A DNA stretch of 18,831 bases from assembly GCA_003451595.1 (NCBI GenBank), contig DMDA01000002.1:71478-90308 (forward strand), read 5' to 3'. A model generated the notes under the pieces. It was not told the origin of the DNA. It saw only the letters and a program-made list of their open reading frames with translations, and ran no database searches. The position numbers were made by a program, and so were the translations under genes. Shown here in pieces: positions 17,507-18,831 of this stretch; the stretch's first letter is position 1, and every line of letters begins with the position of its first letter. The DNA comes from Chloroflexota bacterium. GTDB lineage: Bacteria; Chloroflexota; Anaerolineae; Caldilineales; Caldilineaceae.

Positions 17507-17700
17507 AGAAAATTAGATAGCTTGGTCTGGATTTCGTACATTGAAATCTGAAAAGAGAAAATAGAAGAAGATACTCCAGGTGTCAAAGGGTGCAACCATA
17601 CCATCCAACGCGGCCAGATCACCGGGCATCCCGGCTGCCTCACCCGCAGTGAGCAGCCTGGTGTAGACATCGCAAGAAAAACGGCAGGCAAGCACACTCC

Positions 17701-18489
17701 TCACACGGTTATCAACTCGATGTCCAGCCGCTGGCAGAATTCTGCAAAATCGGGCGCAACTGCACGGTCAGTCACGATCTTGTGCGGCGGCGCTTCGCCG
17801 AGCACTGCGGCGAAGGCGACGCGTCCGAACTTGGTGTGGTCGGCGACGACGATCACGGTGCGCGCATGTTCGGCGATGAGATTCACCGTCGCCGCCTCCA
17901 CCTGGCTGTTGACGGTGAAGCCGTGGCGCAGGTCGATGCCGCTGACGCCGATCACTGCATAGTCGAAAAAATGCAGCTTGAGCACGCGCTCGGTCACGGC
18001 GCCGGCCAACGTGCGGTAGCGGGGCTGCACATCGCCGCCGGTGCAGACAACGCGCAAGCCGGACGTGTCGGCCAGTTCCACAGCGATGTCTAGCGCGTTG
18101 GTGAGCACCTCGCCCTGGTAGTGCAGCGACTTCAAGGCTCGCGCCACCTCCAGCGTGGTCGAGCCACCGCTGAGGGCGAGATGCGCGCCGCCGGGCAGCC
18201 GTTGAGCCACGGCCCGGCCAATGCGCTGCTTGGCTTCCAGGTTGGTCGCCGCAGCCCGGCGCACCACAGCGCTGTCCCAGATCGGTGCGGCAATGGATGA
18301 ATCCGTCACTTCGGCGCGGCCGTGCGCGCGGCGGAGTGCGCCGCGCGTTTCCAGGCTGCTCAGATCGCGGCGGATCGTCCAGACTGAGACTTGCAAAGCC
18401 GCGGCAAGTTCATCGACGGTGGCTTCACCGTTGCGGGCAAGAATCTCCAAGAGTTGTTCCTGACGGCGCAGGCCGTGAGTCTGTTGCAT
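17701..18489 (-). CDS. DeoR-family transcriptional regulator
   Basis: Sugar-responsive DNA-binding regulator of 262 residues. The N-terminal DeoR helix-turn-helix (about 7-60) reads RRQEQLLEILARNG then VDELAAALQVSVWTIRRDLS, and LETRGALRRAHG completes it. The C-terminal sensor domain, related to ribose-5-phosphate isomerase folds, shows LSGGSTTLEVARAL, CTGGDVQPRYRTLAG and VVADHTKFGRVAF, with the conserved Asp-x-x-Lys. ATG 18489 is preferred over upstream starts because it places the DNA-binding domain at the normal distance; its ribosome-binding site is weak. It is divergent from a SIS-domain sugar isomerase gene, the expected arrangement for a regulator of sugar-phosphate or amino-sugar use. 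The effector is unknown. Confidence 0.92.
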   Translation of the reverse strand: MQQTHGLRRQEQLLEILARNGEATVDELAAALQVSVWTIRRDLSSLETRGALRRAHGRAEVTDSSIAAPIWDSAVVRRAAATNLEAKQRIGRAVAQRLPGGAHLALSGGSTTLEVARALKSLHYQGEVLTNALDIAVELADTSGLRVVCTGGDVQPRYRTLAGAVTERVLKLHFFDYAVIGVSGIDLRHGFTVNSQVEAATVNLIAEHARTVIVVADHTKFGRVAFAAVLGEAPPHKIVTDRAVAPDFAEFCQRLDIELITV

Positions 18490-18532
18490 GACGAACAATT
18501 CTGCCACAACGACCAGACCTACCGCAACCAAA

Positions 18533-18559
18533 CGGGCAGCCATTGTCTTGCCCTGCCCG
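18533..18559. promoter_or_regulatory. inverted repeat CGGGCAG-N13-CTGCCCG, candidate operator
   Basis: Two 7-base arms (18533-18539 and 18553-18559) are perfectly complementary across 13 bases. They lie 44-70 bases upstream of the deoR-type start, where autoregulation would act. No second copy is visible near the SIS gene start, and the GC-rich arms could be chance. Binding by the neighbouring regulator is a guess. Confidence 0.3.
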
Positions 18560-18594
18560 CTCCACTCTGCTATATCTGAGCATGTCACAAGCCG

Positions 18595-18667
18595 AAATCT
18601 CTCAATCTCACAATCCCATAATCTCTGCGCAAAGAGGAGATTACGAGATTGCGAGATTATGAGATTG
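18595..18667. repeat. GAGATTNN period-8 inverted-repeat array (second copy)
   Basis: The left arm (18595-18625) consists of four AATCTCNN-type units. The right arm (18637-18667) consists of four GAGATTNN units. The arms are complementary at 25 of 31 positions with an 11-base spacer, so the whole can fold as one hairpin. It lies between divergent deoR and the SIS gene, ending 32 bases before the SIS start. The unit and period are the same as at 1784-1903. Confidence 0.85.
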
Positions 18668-18699
18668 ATCAGAACCACTCTATTGAATCAAGGAACGCT

Positions 18700-18831
18700 A
18701 TGACCACCCAACCTACACACCAGCCGCCGGCCTCGTTGCGCTATCTGGCCATGGCCGGTGAAATCGTGCAGCGCATCGCGGCGACGCAGCAGGAGAACAT
18801 CGAAGCCGCCGCACAGATTTGCGCCAACACC
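18700..18831 (+). CDS. SIS-domain sugar (phosphate) isomerase, N-terminal fragment (runs off window)
   Basis: Only 44 codons are present. ATG 18700 is preceded by AAGGA with a 5-base spacing. After a variable start, the segment SLRYLAMAGEIVQRIAATQQ followed by ENIEAAAQICANT resembles the first helix of SIS-domain phosphosugar-binding proteins of the UPF0309 type (typical: a helix with ENIEKAA before the isomerase core). Its position divergent from a DeoR-family regulator supports a role in sugar-phosphate or amino-sugar metabolism. The catalytic part is outside the window, so the exact subfamily is open. Confidence 0.65.
   Translation, partial: MTTQPTHQPPASLRYLAMAGEIVQRIAATQQENIEAAAQICANT

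Noticed and set aside
17513..17704. 63-codon minus-strand frame with a GTGA overlap with the deoR stop
   Set aside because: The overlap is suggestive and the middle reads like a plausible peptide, but it has no recognisable domain, no clear ribosome-binding site, and ends in AT-rich leader DNA. It may be a remnant; not enough to call a gene.
18490..18678. 63-codon N-terminal extension of the DeoR-type regulator
   Set aside because: It runs through the inverted repeat array and precedes the normal position of the DNA-binding domain. The hydrophobic stretch encoded there is not known in this family.

Overview
The window is GC-rich bacterial chromosome carrying ordinary housekeeping and central-metabolism genes. 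I see no phage, CRISPR, transposase, tRNA or rRNA gene. A Chloroflexota (Anaerolineae/Caldilineae-like) origin is my best guess. It rests on the style of the RpoC, PrmA and MurJ-like proteins, an acyl-CoA mutase whose cobalamin domain must be a separate subunit, and period-8 and period-14 intergenic repeat arrays of a kind I associate with that phylum. This is an inference and was not tested by search.

Layout, left to right. The 3' part of rpoC (+) runs to 1776 and ends in a very acidic tail. A GAGATTNN inverted-repeat array (1784-1903) lies between rpoC and the convergent glgX, and it actually encodes the last residues and stop codon of glgX. The minus-strand group amidase > GNAT > glgX (5695 to 1867) is tightly packed, with an ATGA overlap and a 23-base gap. 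A second array (5697-5830) separates it from another minus-strand group: a methylcrotonyl-CoA carboxylase beta-like gene and a threonine/serine dehydratase-like gene, 9 bases apart, behind a good promoter at 8461-8489. An aldose 1-epimerase-like gene (9648 to 8713) lies upstream.

The 301-base divergent region 9649-9949 holds a 14-bp perfect palindrome and a candidate promoter. From it runs (+) an isobutyryl-CoA-mutase-like large subunit (icmA), with a divergent membrane protein fused onto its stop codon (TAAATG). That gene overlaps tail-to-tail with a small C-terminally anchored protein (minus). Then on the minus strand come a MurJ/MVIN-family flippase, trxB with a near-consensus promoter, rsmE and prmA (overlapping by 11 bases), and a DeoR-family regulator. 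The regulator is divergent from a SIS-domain sugar isomerase gene that runs off the right edge. A third repeat array, of the same family as the first, sits in that divergent region.

How the genes fit together: icmA, the carboxylase beta subunit and the dehydratase point to branched-chain acyl-CoA and amino-acid catabolism, but their partner subunits (cobalamin-binding small subunit, biotin carboxylase) are not in the window. glgX, the mutarotase and the DeoR/SIS pair point to glycogen and sugar use. murJ and the amidase act on the cell wall. prmA and rsmE modify the translation machinery.

The most interesting points are the Phe/Gln active-site signature of the mutase, the repeat arrays that form gene ends, the RpoC polyanionic tail, and the loss of three charged residues in the MurJ homologue. 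I did not find a clearly new multi-gene system.
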